Positions 24,121-33,600 are shown, numbered from the stretch's first letter. The stretch is DNA of 62,957 nt from an uncultured Victivallis sp. (GCF_944391105.1 NZ_CALXSK010000018.1:1-62957); one strand, 5' to 3'. The notes: generated by a model from the letters alone, not told the origin. Program-made: numbers and translations.

Positions 24121-24484
24121 ATTGTACAAGTGCGCGAAGTGCGGGATGGTCATCGAAGTGCTTGACACCGGTTGCGGTGCGGCTCCGCACTGCTGCGGCG
24201 AAGAGATGAAGTTGCTCGTTGCCGGCAGTGTCGACGGCGCGCGGGAGAAGCACGTTCCCGTGATCGAGGAGCAGGGCGACGGCATCCTCGTGAAGGTCGG
24301 AGAAATTCCGCATCCGATGGAGGAGAAGCATTATATCGAATGGATTGAAGTCGACAACGGGAACTATGTGAACCGTTACTTCCTCAAGCCGGGCGACAAG
24401 CCGCAGGCCGCGTTTTACGTGCCGAATCAGCCGGGTCTTGTGGCGCGTGAATACTGCAATCTGCACGGCCTCTGGAAGAAATAA
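24107..24484 (+). CDS. dfx: Desulfoferrodoxin (superoxide reductase)
   Basis: 125 residues with both iron centres. The N-terminal desulforedoxin-type site is Cys9, Cys12, Cys29, Cys30. The superoxide reductase centre uses His49 (EKHVPVI), His69 and His75 ([12 protein letters not shown]), Cys117 and His120 (CNLHGLW), with Glu47-Lys48 beside it. It reduces superoxide to peroxide with electrons from rubredoxin, which is encoded three genes on. AAGGAGGGG precedes the ATG, and translation is probably coupled to the regulator upstream. Confidence 0.96.
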   Translation: MQKRELYKCAKCGMVIEVLDTGCGAAPHCCGEEMKLLVAGSVDGAREKHVPVIEEQGDGILVKVGEIPHPMEEKHYIEWIEVDNGNYVNRYFLKPGDKPQAAFYVPNQPGLVAREYCNLHGLWKK

Positions 24485-24503
24485 TCGGAAAAAACCGACC
24501 TTC

Positions 24504-24541
24504 AACGCCGGAAAGGGCTGGAAACGGCTGTTTCCGGCGTT
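24504..24541 (+). terminator. Stem-loop after desulfoferrodoxin
   Basis: AACGCCGGAAA and TTTCCGGCGTT form a perfect 11-bp stem around a 16-base loop, followed by ATATTTCTAT. The U-run is weak, so partial read-through into the flavoprotein gene is possible. Confidence 0.55.
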
Positions 24542-24604
24542 ATATTTCTATAGAATGCGGATCAATTTGTCACTAATCACGCCATTGGCGGAACGGGGTT
24601 GAAG

Positions 24605-25816
24605 ATGGAAGAGTTTTTCAAAGCGGTAAAAATAACCGAAAAAGTTTACTGGGTCGGGGCGATCGACTGGTCGGTCCGGAATTTCCACGGCTATGAGACG
24701 GGACGGGGGTCCACCTACAACGCGTTTCTCGTCCTGGATGAGAAGATCACGCTGATCGATACGGTCAAGGCGCCGTTCGTCCCTGAACTTCTCGCCCGGA
24801 TCCGTTCCGTGATCGGAGATGTCACGAAGGTCGATTATGTGGTTTCGAACCACGCGGAACCGGATCACTCCGGCGGTCTTCCTGCGACGGTTGCGGCGAT
24901 CAAGCCGGAAAAGGTGTTCGCTTCGGCGGTCGGCCACAAGACGCTCATGGCTTATTACGGCGACCTCGGCGTGATTCCGGTGAAGAACGGTGAGGCGATC
25001 AGTCTCGGCAAAAGCAATCTCGCCTTTGTTGAAACGAAGATGCTGCACTGGCCGGACAGCATGGTATCCTACCTCGATACGGAAAAGCTGCTCTTCTCGC
25101 AGGACGCCTTCGGGATGCACCTCGCAGGCAGCGGCCGGTTCGGAGAGGATTATCCGGCCTACGTGCTCGATTACGAGGCTCGGAAGTATTTTGCGAACAT
25201 CCTGAACCATCTGTCGCCGAAGGTGCTCGATCTGCTGGATGCGCTGCCGGGGTTGAATCTCGACATTCAGATCGTTGCTCCGGACCACGGCCCGGTGTGG
25301 CGCCGTCCGGAGGATATCGCATGGATCATCAACCTTTACCGTGAGTGCGCGCTGCAGGCGCCGAAGGCGCACGCGGTTGTGGCGTACGCCTCGATGTGGC
25401 ACTCGACCGAGCGTCTCGCCGAGGCGCTGGCGGACGGAATCCGTTCCGCAGGTGTTGAGGTCAAGCTCATGGATCTGCAGGTGAACGACCGCAGCGCGGT
25501 CATGACCGAAGTTGCGAACAGCGGGCTCATGGCGTTCGGCGCGCCGACCATGAACAATCAGATGTTCCCGGCGATGGCGGACACGCTCTGCTATGTGAAA
25601 GGGTTGCGTCCGAAGAACAAGCTCGGCTTTGCGTTCGGTTCTTACGGCTGGAGCGGGGAGGGCGGCAAACAGATCAAGGCGGTGCTCGATGAGATCGGCG
25701 CCGAGCAGCCGCAGGAGCTGTTCCAGGTCAAGTATATGCCGACTTCGGAGGATCTGAAGAAGATTCACGAAATCGGGGAAAGCCTCGGCCGGTCTTTGCT
25801 GGACCGGGTGAAATAA
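24605..25816 (+). CDS. FprA-family flavo-diiron protein (rubredoxin:oxygen oxidoreductase)
   Basis: 403 residues. The N-terminal metallo-beta-lactamase-like domain has the diiron site HAEPDH (83-88), with further ligands in LHWPDS, SQDAFG and PDHGPVW. The C-terminal flavodoxin domain (from about 250, [14 protein letters not shown] and [10 protein letters not shown]) binds FMN. These enzymes reduce oxygen to water, or NO to N2O, with electrons from rubredoxin. There is no fused rubredoxin domain; the free rubredoxin is the next gene. ATG 24605 is preferred to TTG 24599. Oxygen reduction fits the superoxide reductase neighbour better than NO reduction. Confidence 0.94.
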   Translation: MEEFFKAVKITEKVYWVGAIDWSVRNFHGYETGRGSTYNAFLVLDEKITLIDTVKAPFVPELLARIRSVIGDVTKVDYVVSNHAEPDHSGGLPATVAAIKPEKVFASAVGHKTLMAYYGDLGVIPVKNGEAISLGKSNLAFVETKMLHWPDSMVSYLDTEKLLFSQDAFGMHLAGSGRFGEDYPAYVLDYEARKYFANILNHLSPKVLDLLDALPGLNLDIQIVAPDHGPVWRRPEDIAWIINLYRECALQAPKAHAVVAYASMWHSTERLAEALADGIRSAGVEVKLMDLQVNDRSAVMTEVANSGLMAFGAPTMNNQMFPAMADTLCYVKGLRPKNKLGFAFGSYGWSGEGGKQIKAVLDEIGAEQPQELFQVKYMPTSEDLKKIHEIGESLGRSLLDRVK

Positions 25817-25841
25817 GAGACTCAAGGTAGGAGAAATGCAA

Positions 25842-26003
25842 ATGAAGAAGTATGTGTGTGATGTCTGCGGCTATGTGTATGACCCGGCGGTCGGCGATCC
25901 GGATAACGGAATCGCGGCGGGAACCGCGTTTGAGGCGCTGCCCGAGGATTGGGTCTGCCCGGAGTGCGGCGCCGGCAAGAGCGAGTTCTCTCCGATGGAG
26001 TGA
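25842..26003 (+). CDS. Rubredoxin
   Basis: 53 residues. Translation [18 protein letters not shown]... ends ...[17 protein letters not shown]. Cys6, Cys9, Cys39 and Cys42 form the single-iron site, and length and spacing are exactly those of classical rubredoxin. It carries electrons to the flavo-diiron protein and desulfoferrodoxin encoded just upstream. The start at 25842 is preferred over ATG 25836 because AGGAG is then eight bases away instead of two. Confidence 0.96.
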   Translation: MKKYVCDVCGYVYDPAVGDPDNGIAAGTAFEALPEDWVCPECGAGKSEFSPME

Positions 26004-26029
26004 GCCGCCCGGGTTCGAGGAGGTTTTGC

Positions 26030-26398
26030 ATGGGTGAATTCCGCAGGATGATTCTGGTGTTTGCCGCTGCGTTCCTGATCGGGGCGGCGGTTTCCGGCTG
26101 CGCGTCGATGCCGTGGAACGAAGCGGAGCGGAACATCGAGAATTCGAAGCGTCTCCGGGTCGGCATGACCAAGGCGGAGGTGCTCGAAGTGATGGGTGAT
26201 CCGGTCTCGGATGAGACGTTTTCGACGCCGGACGTCTGGTATTATTTTGTTCAGTCAGTCTGGATGGACGGACTCACGACCCGCGATGAGTGCATGCCGC
26301 TCGTATTCGAGGAGGGCAAACTCGTCGGATGGGGGAATCCGTTCTACACGAAATACCGGATCGAAAAGAAAATGGGCGGGCAGAAACTCGAACTGTAA
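26030..26398 (+). CDS. Small lipoprotein, SmpA/OmlA-like (DUF3192 type)
   Basis: 122 residues. The signal sequence ends in the lipobox AVSGC (Cys24). The mature part, RLRVGMTKAEVLEVMGDPVSDE (about 43-64), is the classic two-helix start of BamE/SmpA-like small lipoproteins, followed by WYYFV and a short beta region. This fold is common in outer-membrane assembly factors and many unrelated lipoproteins, so no function is assigned. GAGGAGG precedes the ATG, and the gene lies 26 bases after rubredoxin with a terminator behind it. Confidence 0.8.
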   Translation: MGEFRRMILVFAAAFLIGAAVSGCASMPWNEAERNIENSKRLRVGMTKAEVLEVMGDPVSDETFSTPDVWYYFVQSVWMDGLTTRDECMPLVFEEGKLVGWGNPFYTKYRIEKKMGGQKLEL

Positions 26399-26421
26399 TT
26401 CCTCTTTCGAAAGGGAATCCG

Positions 26422-26450
26422 AAGGCGGTCTTTGCGGGCCGCCTTTTTTA
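26422..26450 (+). terminator. Rho-independent terminator of the oxygen-defence cluster
   Basis: AAGGCGG pairs with CCGCCTT around a 10-base loop and runs into TTTTTTA. It is 24 bases after the lipoprotein stop and touches the 3' end of the convergent gene. Confidence 0.8.
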
Positions 26451-26828
26451 TGGTCGTTTCCGGCGGAAGAGCGTTGCCGTCACCAGCCCGTCGAGAATCA
26501 GCAGCACGGCCGGGGCGAACGCCGCCGGCACTCCTTGAAAAACTGCGGTGAGAAGTCCGATGACACCGGCTGCGCCGAGAAGCGCCGTCCACGCGATGAG
26601 TAGCAGCCGCCGTGCCCTTGTCGATCCCCGGTTCAGCAGGAGATAGAGTCCGGCGCATGCGGCGGCGATCCCCCAGGAAACGCCCCATGCGATCAACGCG
26701 GATGGTGACCACGAACGCCCGTCCGGACCGCCCAGAAAGCAGAAGACTCCCCAGAGAAATGCCGCGCTTCCGGCCAGAAACGGGATTCCAGAGAGAACCC
26801 AGAGCGTGATTGAGGTCATTTGCGTCAT
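26448..26828 (-). CDS. Small integral membrane protein, unknown
   Basis: 126 residues with four predicted hydrophobic segments (about 7-30, 41-65, 73-95 and 98-118), a short basic end (FRRKRP) and no recognisable motif. GGGAGG lies upstream of the ATG, and a near-consensus promoter is at 26852-26880, so the gene is likely real and expressed alone. Function unknown. Confidence 0.65.
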   Translation of the reverse strand: MTQMTSITLWVLSGIPFLAGSAAFLWGVFCFLGGPDGRSWSPSALIAWGVSWGIAAACAGLYLLLNRGSTRARRLLLIAWTALLGAAGVIGLLTAVFQGVPAAFAPAVLLILDGLVTATLFRRKRP

Positions 26829-26851
26829 CGGAACATCCTCCCTTTTCCCTT

Positions 26852-26880
26852 ACTATACCACCCGGTTCGGAGTTTGTCAA
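26852..26880 (-). promoter_or_regulatory. Strong promoter of the small membrane protein gene
   Basis: Minus strand TTGACA, 17 bases, TATAGT: a full -35 match and a five-of-six -10 match, 25 bases before the start codon. Confidence 0.65.
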
Positions 26881-26930
26881 CACGAATCGGTATGTTGCTT
26901 AACTTGAGCCAATTTCAAAAAGATGACAAC

Positions 26931-26959
26931 GTCCGGAAAATGTGCGCAATTTTCCGGAC
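26931..26959. repeat. Perfect 11-bp inverted repeat
   Basis: GTCCGGAAAAT and ATTTTCCGGAC surround GTGCGCA. Because of the palindrome, both strands can encode similar peptides (NVRK...IFRTLS), which explains two overlapping spurious frames. Confidence 0.7.
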
Positions 26960-27085
26960 ATTATCGACTGGCGCCATTTTCTTTTTACATTTTATTTTAT
27001 CAACTGTCATGTGCGGGAATAAATGGTTCTGTTTTTCAGTAAAAAAACAACTGACACTTTTCTCCCTGTTAATAAATTGACAGTC

Positions 27086-27111
27086 AATATGATGCAACAT
27101 TGCATCATATT
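27086..27111. repeat. Perfect 12-bp inverted repeat
   Basis: AATATGATGCAA and TTGCATCATATT are separated by CA. A smaller palindrome, ATTGAC-A-GTCAAT (27076-27088), overlaps its left end. It could be an operator or a cruciform; no flanking gene is within 400 bases on the right. Confidence 0.7.
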
Positions 27112-27138
27112 CTGCCAATACGAGTTAAGATCGCATGG

Positions 27139-27165
27139 GAAATTCTGATTGCAAATCAGAATTTC
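27139..27165. repeat. Perfect 12-bp inverted repeat
   Basis: GAAATTCTGATT and AATCAGAATTTC surround GCA, giving a tight hairpin in either strand. No U-run follows, so it is not a standard terminator. Confidence 0.7.
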
Positions 27166-27460
27166 TGAGTCATAGATCAAATTGACCGACGCAGGAATAA
27201 GCCTCCGATGAATGCAATCCGCTGTCGTCACGAAAAAGCCTGGTGTATTCTTTGCTTCCGGATAACAGTGCGGGAACTCCTCATCCCGGCGTTCCCATGC
27301 GCTTTTTCCCGCCAGCTCTGCGAATTATCCCTTCCCCTCCAGAATCGACATACAGGAATTCCCGACGCGACCGACCTTACCCGGAGATGGTCGAGGCCGC
27401 ACGGGAGATCGGCGCGCAGCTCTATTCCTTCCGTTCCAGAGAGTGATTCCGCAAAACACA

Positions 27461-27491
27461 GACCGGCCGGCGGAACGAATTCCCCGGCCGG
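27461..27491 (-). terminator. Stem-loop after the GH130 gene
   Basis: ACCGGCCGG and CCGGCCGGT form a perfect 9-bp stem around a 13-base loop. On the minus strand it is followed by TCTGTGTTTTG, so the U-run is imperfect. It lies about 20 bases after the GH130 stop. Confidence 0.55.
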
Positions 27492-27511
27492 TCGTCGCTC
27501 CCGCGGAACAA

Positions 27512-28507
27512 TCAGCGGCGGAACGGTTTAATCATCGCGAGCAGATCGTCGACGTGGGCTGTGGCAAGGCATTCGACCGTGTCGGCCGCACCGTAGTAGA
27601 TTTTCACTTCGCCGTCGTCTTCGAGGATCATGCCGCCGGGGAAGATCACGCTGCCGCGGAATCCTTCAAGTTCATACTTTTCGGTCGCCCGGATGAGCGG
27701 TTCGGGAGCAAGGCCGATGACTGTCTGCGGATCATCGAGATCAAGCAGCATGAGGCCGGCAAAGTACTCCTTGTTCCAGGTCGCCTTCGGATTGTTCGCG
27801 GTTTCCCAGCCGAAAAGATTGCGGTTCATATCCTTGTATGTGGCGTGGAAAATGCAGAGCCAGCCCCGGTCGGTTTTGACGGGCGGAGCGGCAGGGCCGA
27901 TCTTCGCATTTGCGTAGGGGACGTCCTCCATCCCGAGGACGAGACGGGTCTCCCCCCAGAAGCGGCAGTCCGGCGACTTCGACGACCAGATGTCGAATTT
28001 CTCCTGGTAACCGCGACTGTACTCCGGAAACGGACGCTCAAGCCGCAGGAACATGCCGTCGATCTTCTCCGGGAAAAGCACCATGTTGCGGTTGTCCGGC
28101 GCCGACATCGAGAGTACTTCAAAGTTGTCGAAGTCATCCGTTACGGCGATGCCGCCGCGCACCCCGTGCCGGGTGTCCACGGCGAAACAGAGGTAGCAGC
28201 GGCCGTCAACCACTGTCAGACGCGGATCGTAGAAGCGGACGATTTCCGGATCGGATTCAATGATTTCCGCGGCAACTTTCCACGGTTCGGTCTGAACGCT
28301 CCACTTTATGCCGTCGTCGCTCCAGGCGATTCCGAGATTCGTGTAAGTCTTCGTCCATCCAGTCGGCGAAAAGCCGACATCATTGCGGAACACCATCACG
28401 TATTTCCCGTTGAATTTGCAGACTCCCGCATTGAAAATCAGCGACGCGTCGAACGGAATGTCCCGTGCCGACAGAATCGGGTTCGAACCACAGCGGACAA
28501 GCGCCAT
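27512..28507 (-). CDS. GH130-family glycoside phosphorylase
   Basis: 331 residues. A five-bladed beta-propeller protein of GH130, whose members phosphorolyse beta-mannosides such as mannosyl-glucose and mannosyl-N-acetylglucosamine. Typical motifs are NAGVCKFNGKYVMVFRNDVG (about 26-45), FYDPRLT near 92, FPEKIDGMFLRLERP near 148 (the EKxDG region), and GPAAPPVKTDRGWLCIFHAT near 212. It has no signal peptide, so it acts in the cytoplasm on imported oligosaccharides. No transporter is adjacent. Its promoter carries a LacI-type operator. The nearby GH38 alpha-mannosidase also points to mannose-containing glycans. The exact linkage is not determined. Confidence 0.9.
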   Translation of the reverse strand: MALVRCGSNPILSARDIPFDASLIFNAGVCKFNGKYVMVFRNDVGFSPTGWTKTYTNLGIAWSDDGIKWSVQTEPWKVAAEIIESDPEIVRFYDPRLTVVDGRCYLCFAVDTRHGVRGGIAVTDDFDNFEVLSMSAPDNRNMVLFPEKIDGMFLRLERPFPEYSRGYQEKFDIWSSKSPDCRFWGETRLVLGMEDVPYANAKIGPAAPPVKTDRGWLCIFHATYKDMNRNLFGWETANNPKATWNKEYFAGLMLLDLDDPQTVIGLAPEPLIRATEKYELEGFRGSVIFPGGMILEDDGEVKIYYGAADTVECLATAHVDDLLAMIKPFRR

Positions 28508-28542
28508 TTTGTCGACTCCTTTTATTGTGGTTGTTTCTGGTT

Positions 28543-28559
28543 TGTGAAACCGTTTCACA
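28543..28559. promoter_or_regulatory. LacI-family-type operator in the GH130 promoter
   Basis: TGTGAAAC-C-GTTTCACA is a perfect 8-1-8 palindrome of the TGAAAnCGnTTnCA type bound by LacI/GalR regulators. It lies about 13 bases downstream of the -10 element, where binding would block transcription. No lacI gene is next to it. Confidence 0.7.
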
Positions 28560-28571
28560 GTTCCGGATATT

Positions 28572-28599
28572 ACTATACTCCGGAGAGAGGAAATTTCAA
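28572..28599 (-). promoter_or_regulatory. GH130 promoter
   Basis: Minus strand TTGAAA, 16 bases, TATAGT, about 65 bases upstream of the start at 28507. Confidence 0.5.
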
Positions 28600-28789
28600 T
28601 CATGAAAAGGGAGATTTTCCGGAAAGAGAAGATGAAAGTTTCAAATCGGGATGGTTCCCGACTTGACAATTAACGATTTCGGTAGTAAGTTTCCAGATGG
28701 AATCGAAAGAAACAATCAACCCATAGAAGGAGCGTGTGGTTTCGGGGGACGGATCATCATCGTCTGCCGGAACGCTGCAAGGATGAGCT

Positions 28790-30211
28790 ATGCAAAAAAA
28801 GACCGCTGCCAATGTCACTCCGGAACTCCGGGAAGCCTACCACAAGGCTTTGCGGATCATGAAAGAATCCGACCGGTTGCTCGCACTCAAGGATCTTTTG
28901 AATCAGGAGCCGGCTTTTGTTGAAGCGCGCATGAAATTGCGTGATCTGGAACGCAAAAAGGTGATGAGCGTTTCTCCGATTGGTCGTTTTTTCGCCCGGC
29001 TCGGCTCTCCTACCGGAAAAATCAAGGGATTGATCCGCACAAGTCCGACGCAGGCGATGGCATTGTGCGAGGATACGCTGGCCAAGACGCTGGACAACAT
29101 TCCGGTTCTCGAGCTGCTGGCGGAAGCCGCGGACAAGGCTGGGGCGCCATTCATCTCCGCTGAAGCCATGGAGCGTGCTTCGGAGCTCCGGCAGAACGAT
29201 TTCAGCTTCATTTTGAAAATGGCCACCTATCTTCAGAATGCCGGGCAGGCCGGTGAGGCGTTGAAACGGCTGACCGCGCTGGCGACCAACAATCCGGACA
29301 ACAAGGAGATTCAGGACGCCTACCGCCAGGCGATCAACATTGATGCAAAGCAGCGCGAACAGGCCAAGAATGTGGCGATGGCCTCTGTGGAGCAGGGGGC
29401 CGGTTCGAATGCGATCGGCAGCAAGTCCGCCGCGATCCTTCAGCTGCTGGAGAACACGATTCACGACGCGGCTCAGGCGAAGCTGGTCGTGAATGAGTTG
29501 CTGAAGGTTCTGGCCATGGGTGAATCGATGGATGTCCGCCGCAAACTCGCTTCCGCCTATATCATCATGGGCGACTTCGACAAGGCGATCGCGGAGATCA
29601 ACAAGGTCATTGCCGCTTCGGCCGCATACGATCCGCAGCTCGACAAGAATCTCGAAGAGGCGGAAATCGGCAAGATCGACAAGGAGATCGCGCAGATCAA
29701 ACGTCGTCCGCCGAAGGACCTGGCCGATCCTGCGGCCCGTATCGCCGAACTTGAGGCGATGCGGGAACAGCTTAAGCTCGATCATGCGCTGAGCCGCATC
29801 GAACACTATCCGAACGATATCGGGCTGGTCTACGATCTCGGCAAACTCCGTTATGAGCGTGGCGAGTATGATCTGGCCATTGAACAGTTCATGATCTCCC
29901 GCCAGTCTGCGCGCTGCGAAGTCATGTCGCGCATTGCTCTGGCGGACTGTTACGAGCAGCAGGGGAAGTACAAGGAGGCCGTGGATGAGCTCGAAACGGT
30001 TCTTTCGATCATTCCGCGTCTCGACAAGGACCGGTTGACGACGGCCTATTCACTTGCGCGCATCATGGAGAAGACCGGCGACAAAGCCCGCGCGCTGGAA
30101 TACTACAAGGAGCTGTATGAGCTCGAACCGCGCTTCCGCGACGTCAAGGAGAAGATTGCCATGCTGGAAGGAGGTTCCGCCGAAACAGCCCCGTCTGATG
30201 CTGCGCAATAA
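28790..30211 (+). CDS. TPR-repeat protein
   Basis: 473 residues, mostly helical. TPR-like units are clearest near the C-terminus: DIGLVYDLGKLRYERGEYDLAIEQF, MSRIALADCYEQQGKYKEAVDELE and TAYSLARIMEKTGDKARALEYYKELYELEP. Earlier units lie at about 110-190 and 235-275. There is no signal peptide, so a cytoplasmic scaffold is likely. The central part (300-330) is a charged coiled-coil-like stretch. AAGGATG precedes the ATG. A TTGACA at 28663-28668 may serve as -35, and a small palindrome (TCGGGA-TGGT-TCCCGA, 28646-28661) sits just before it. Partner unknown. Confidence 0.85.
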   Translation: MQKKTAANVTPELREAYHKALRIMKESDRLLALKDLLNQEPAFVEARMKLRDLERKKVMSVSPIGRFFARLGSPTGKIKGLIRTSPTQAMALCEDTLAKTLDNIPVLELLAEAADKAGAPFISAEAMERASELRQNDFSFILKMATYLQNAGQAGEALKRLTALATNNPDNKEIQDAYRQAINIDAKQREQAKNVAMASVEQGAGSNAIGSKSAAILQLLENTIHDAAQAKLVVNELLKVLAMGESMDVRRKLASAYIIMGDFDKAIAEINKVIAASAAYDPQLDKNLEEAEIGKIDKEIAQIKRRPPKDLADPAARIAELEAMREQLKLDHALSRIEHYPNDIGLVYDLGKLRYERGEYDLAIEQFMISRQSARCEVMSRIALADCYEQQGKYKEAVDELETVLSIIPRLDKDRLTTAYSLARIMEKTGDKARALEYYKELYELEPRFRDVKEKIAMLEGGSAETAPSDAAQ

Positions 30212-30260
30212 GCGGCGGAATGTGGAAACAATCGCCTGTCTTGTTTCAGGCGTTGCCTGC

Positions 30261-30300
30261 GCCCTCTCCGGTTTTCCGACCGGAAGAGGGCATTGTTTTG
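30261..30300 (+). terminator. Terminator after the TPR gene
   Basis: GCCCTCTCCGGT pairs with ACCGGAAGAGGGC (one bulge) and is followed by ATTGTTTTG. Confidence 0.7.
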
Positions 30301-30669
30301 TGACGCATGTGTAAATCTGCCGAATGTGCCGGATGCAGCTGAACGGCTTCAATAGAGGAGCTAAATGTGGATGGCGACGAACGGGGGACTCGCAGATGAA
30401 AGATTTTCCGGCCTTTGCCGGGGAGACCGGGGGGAAGAAGAGCGATTTTGCATCGAAGTTCTTACCGGCCCATCAAGCCCTTTGGGGCCGAGGCTTCCCC
30501 TTGCCGATGGCTTGGTTATGCAAACGGATGCGGTTTTCAACTTCGGCGTCGGAGTCTTTTCTCCTGGCGGAATGAGCTGGACGTTTCCCGCGGTTCTGCG
30601 ATTGGCGCTGCCCGATTTTCGTTCGAGTTGACAGATTCCGGAATGGTCATGTGTCGTTCCGTCAGGTGG
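30301..30669. other. Gene-poor interval between convergent genes
   Basis: About 370 bases with no domain-bearing frame. The sequence has normal GC and no stop-rich decay: open frames of 83 and 88 codons cross it on the plus strand, and the minus strand is also partly open. None has a ribosome site plus recognisable product. It might be a dispersed intergenic element of the genome, which cannot be tested within one window. Confidence 0.35.
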
Positions 30670-33600
30670 TTACCAGATATCAGTCGTGTATGGGTGGACG
30701 AATCCCTCGATCCAGACGAATGGATAAAGGTTGGTCGGATTTCCCTGACGGGAGAGGGAAGGGCCGTCGGTGCGGCTGCCGTTCTGATTGACAAGCAAAG
30801 CTGCGCGAATCCAGGCGACCTTGCGCTTCATCCAGCCGGTGGCGAAATCATCGGGCGTCCAGGCGCACATGAGGAGAGTTCCGCCGGGCTGACGCCGGAT
30901 GATCTCCGCGCCGTTGCCGGAGAAGACGGGGAAGCGGGTGTCCGGCAGGGACTTGACGGGGCGGTTGTCCGGATAGATCGCTTCGCGGTTGAAAAGCTCT
31001 CCATTGGTGATCCCCCATTTTTCGCTGCCTTCCGGACGGTCGGCGTGGAAGAGCCGGGAACGTTTTTCGAGACTCTCCCGCGGAGCCGCAGCCAGTTCAC
31101 TTCGAGTCGGATCGGGAGCGGGAGCGGAAAGAAGGTAATCGATCAGATTGTCGAACAGCCGGGTCGCCGCCGGATCGGACTCGTAACGTCCGGAAATGTC
31201 GAACTGACAGAAAATCATTCTGCCGCGACCGTGGGCGACTTCGAGCAGCGGGCTCTCCTGAAGGTCGAAGCCGCTGACTGCGAGAGCGCGGACTGCGCCA
31301 CGCTGCGGGCGAACCAGGGTTCGGGTCGCGACCGCATTGGTATTCGACACGTGCCAGAGCCGTTCCGGAAAACGTTCTTCGCCGGGGCCCATCGGGGTGA
31401 TGGCGGGACGCAGCCGCGATTCCCCGGACCAGTTGCTCAGATCGGAGTCCTTCAACCCCTTGAAAGCCGGATGCCCCTCCGCCGCAATGAACGCCTGCCG
31501 GGGACGGGTCTCCTCCGTGGTCATCCCGAAGAGATTGTCAAGATCCTGCTCCATGACCAGCAGATTCACGCCGTCGGCTACGAGATCGTCGAGTTTGATT
31601 TTTTCGAGGAGGCGCAGCAGATGCTGATACCCGTCCGGCGAAACGGTCAGCGTTCGAGCCGGAATGATCAGCAGATCGCCGGGGCGCGGGGTGCCGGAGA
31701 CCTCTTTCCGGGTGCGGTGGAGGGCCATCGCCGCGTCAGGGCCGAGCCCCCGCCAGGAGTAGCTCTTGAGTCCGCCGAGCAGCCGCGCGTCCAGTCCGGC
31801 CGCTTTGAGGAGTTCGGCATTGTCGCGGTTGATGACCAGATGCGGGGTTTCGTGCGTGAGATCGTCGCTGATGTTGGCGTACCAGACGGTTTTATCTGCG
31901 AAGTTTCGTTCCGGGACGCGGTGCGGCGGGAATACCGTCAGCATAAAACGGTCTGAAACCTTGCAGCCGTCGATCGATACATCGGCGATGAGTTCGAAAT
32001 CGGTGCGTTCCGACACTTCCGGGGCGGGGAATTCCATGATGAACCGGAGTTTTTCCCGCATTCCGGCATCGACGCTTCCGCGCAGATCTCCTTTGCGGAC
32101 GGTCGTTCCCCGCCGGCGCAGCTCCCAGCGTCCTTCGACTTCCACCGGGCGGTCGAGGTCGTTGATGACGATGAAGTTCTTGCGGATCAAGGCACCGGAG
32201 TAGAAGAGATGGTCCTTCGAGGTGAAACGTCCGTCCGGGCCGCCGATGTATCCGGTTGCGAAAGCCGTCGCATCGAGACAGGCGCGCGCCGCCGGAGTCT
32301 CGGGATCGATGCCCGGCATCGGGAAGGTTCCGCGCATCGCGACACTGAATCCCGGGCAGCGCGGGTCGTCGAGTTCCCGGAACCCGAACCGATGCTGCGG
32401 TGATGGATTGGCGAGTGGGCCGAAGCACCCTTCGTTGAGAATATGGTGTGCGCTTGCGCTGACGCCGTATGTGCGCCACGCGCGCCAGATCCGCCGCACA
32501 TTGTCGGCGGTGAGGCGCTGCATGACCGGATAGAGCATGTGACGATAGTAGTTGTCGCGGGGATAGCGTTCAAAATCAGCCTCGTTCTCCTCCCGGTAGA
32601 TCGACGGTCCATAGTACCGGGCGGCATTTTCAAGGTGAATTTTCGGCCAGATTCCGCCATGCGGCATCTGGTGATCGATGTAGCGGATATATTGATGACC
32701 CGCGAAGGGGATGCCGAATTCCGTCAGCCAGATGGCCTTGCGTTTTTTTCCGGAACGCGACCAGAAGTCGAAGAACTCCTCCCGTTCCTGCACATCGAGG
32801 TTGTCGCAGAGGTAGCGGGTCGCAGTTTCGATGGAGCTGTACGGGCCGTTGTGGGAGGCGATCGGCCGTTCCGGATCGACGGTGCGGACGAGTTCCGCCA
32901 GTTCCCGGAAGAGCTCCTGGGCGGTCTTTGCTTCGGCGGAGGAGCGGCTGAGCGGAAAATATTCCCAGGAGTTGTAGTATTGTCCGGCGTATTCCGGATG
33001 CATGGAAGCCAGCGCGTAGGCGGTGTTGGAGCTCCAGGCGAGGATGGAGGGGTGTTCCCGCAGACGTTTCACACGGCGGATCACGTCTTCGCGGCTCTCC
33101 TCGCCGTTCATCGGGGTCAGGCCGCTTTTCGGATCCCAGATGTTGACCCGGATGAAACTGCCGCAGTTCTGCAGCAGATGCAATCCGTGCTTGTCGGCCA
33201 TCCGGATCGCATTTTCATTGTTGCAGCGGATGCCGCCGGAGATGCCGGCTTCCTTGAGTTTGGCAAAGAGACGTTCCGCCTGCGGAATACAGATGTTCCG
33301 CATCCCCGCAGACCCCTCCCACGCGTCATCGCAGATCGCGGTGGGAATGCCGTTTACCATGAAGGAGCCGTTTTCGACCCACACCTCCCGGAATCCGAAA
33401 CTGCGCGGCAGACGGCGGTCGATGATGTTCCCTTTCGGGTCGCGCAGCGTCAGCGTGTAGTAGTAGAGTCGGGGATTGTGGCGGCTCCAGAGCTGCGGAT
33501 CCTTCCACGGGACGGTGATGCTGCCGCGTCCCGAGGCGGGAATCGGCAGCGTGAAAGTCAGCGCCGGCTCAGAACCGTCCGGTTTCGAGCTGATGACGGC

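Larger units (their letters stand above)
26881..27460. other. Gene-poor interval, AT-rich in the left half
   Basis: About 580 bases with no supported gene. The left half (to about 27200) is AT-rich and contains three perfect long inverted repeats listed separately. The right half returns to normal composition. An open frame there (27243-27446, plus strand, ending EMVEAAREIGAQLYSFRSRE) reads like the tail of a protein but has no domain and no start context, so it may be a gene remnant. Confidence 0.45.

Noticed and set aside
26820..27118. Overlapping frames on both strands that share a NVRK...IFRTLS peptide
   Set aside because: The shared peptide is a by-product of the perfect inverted repeat at 26931-26959. 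Neither frame has start context or a domain.
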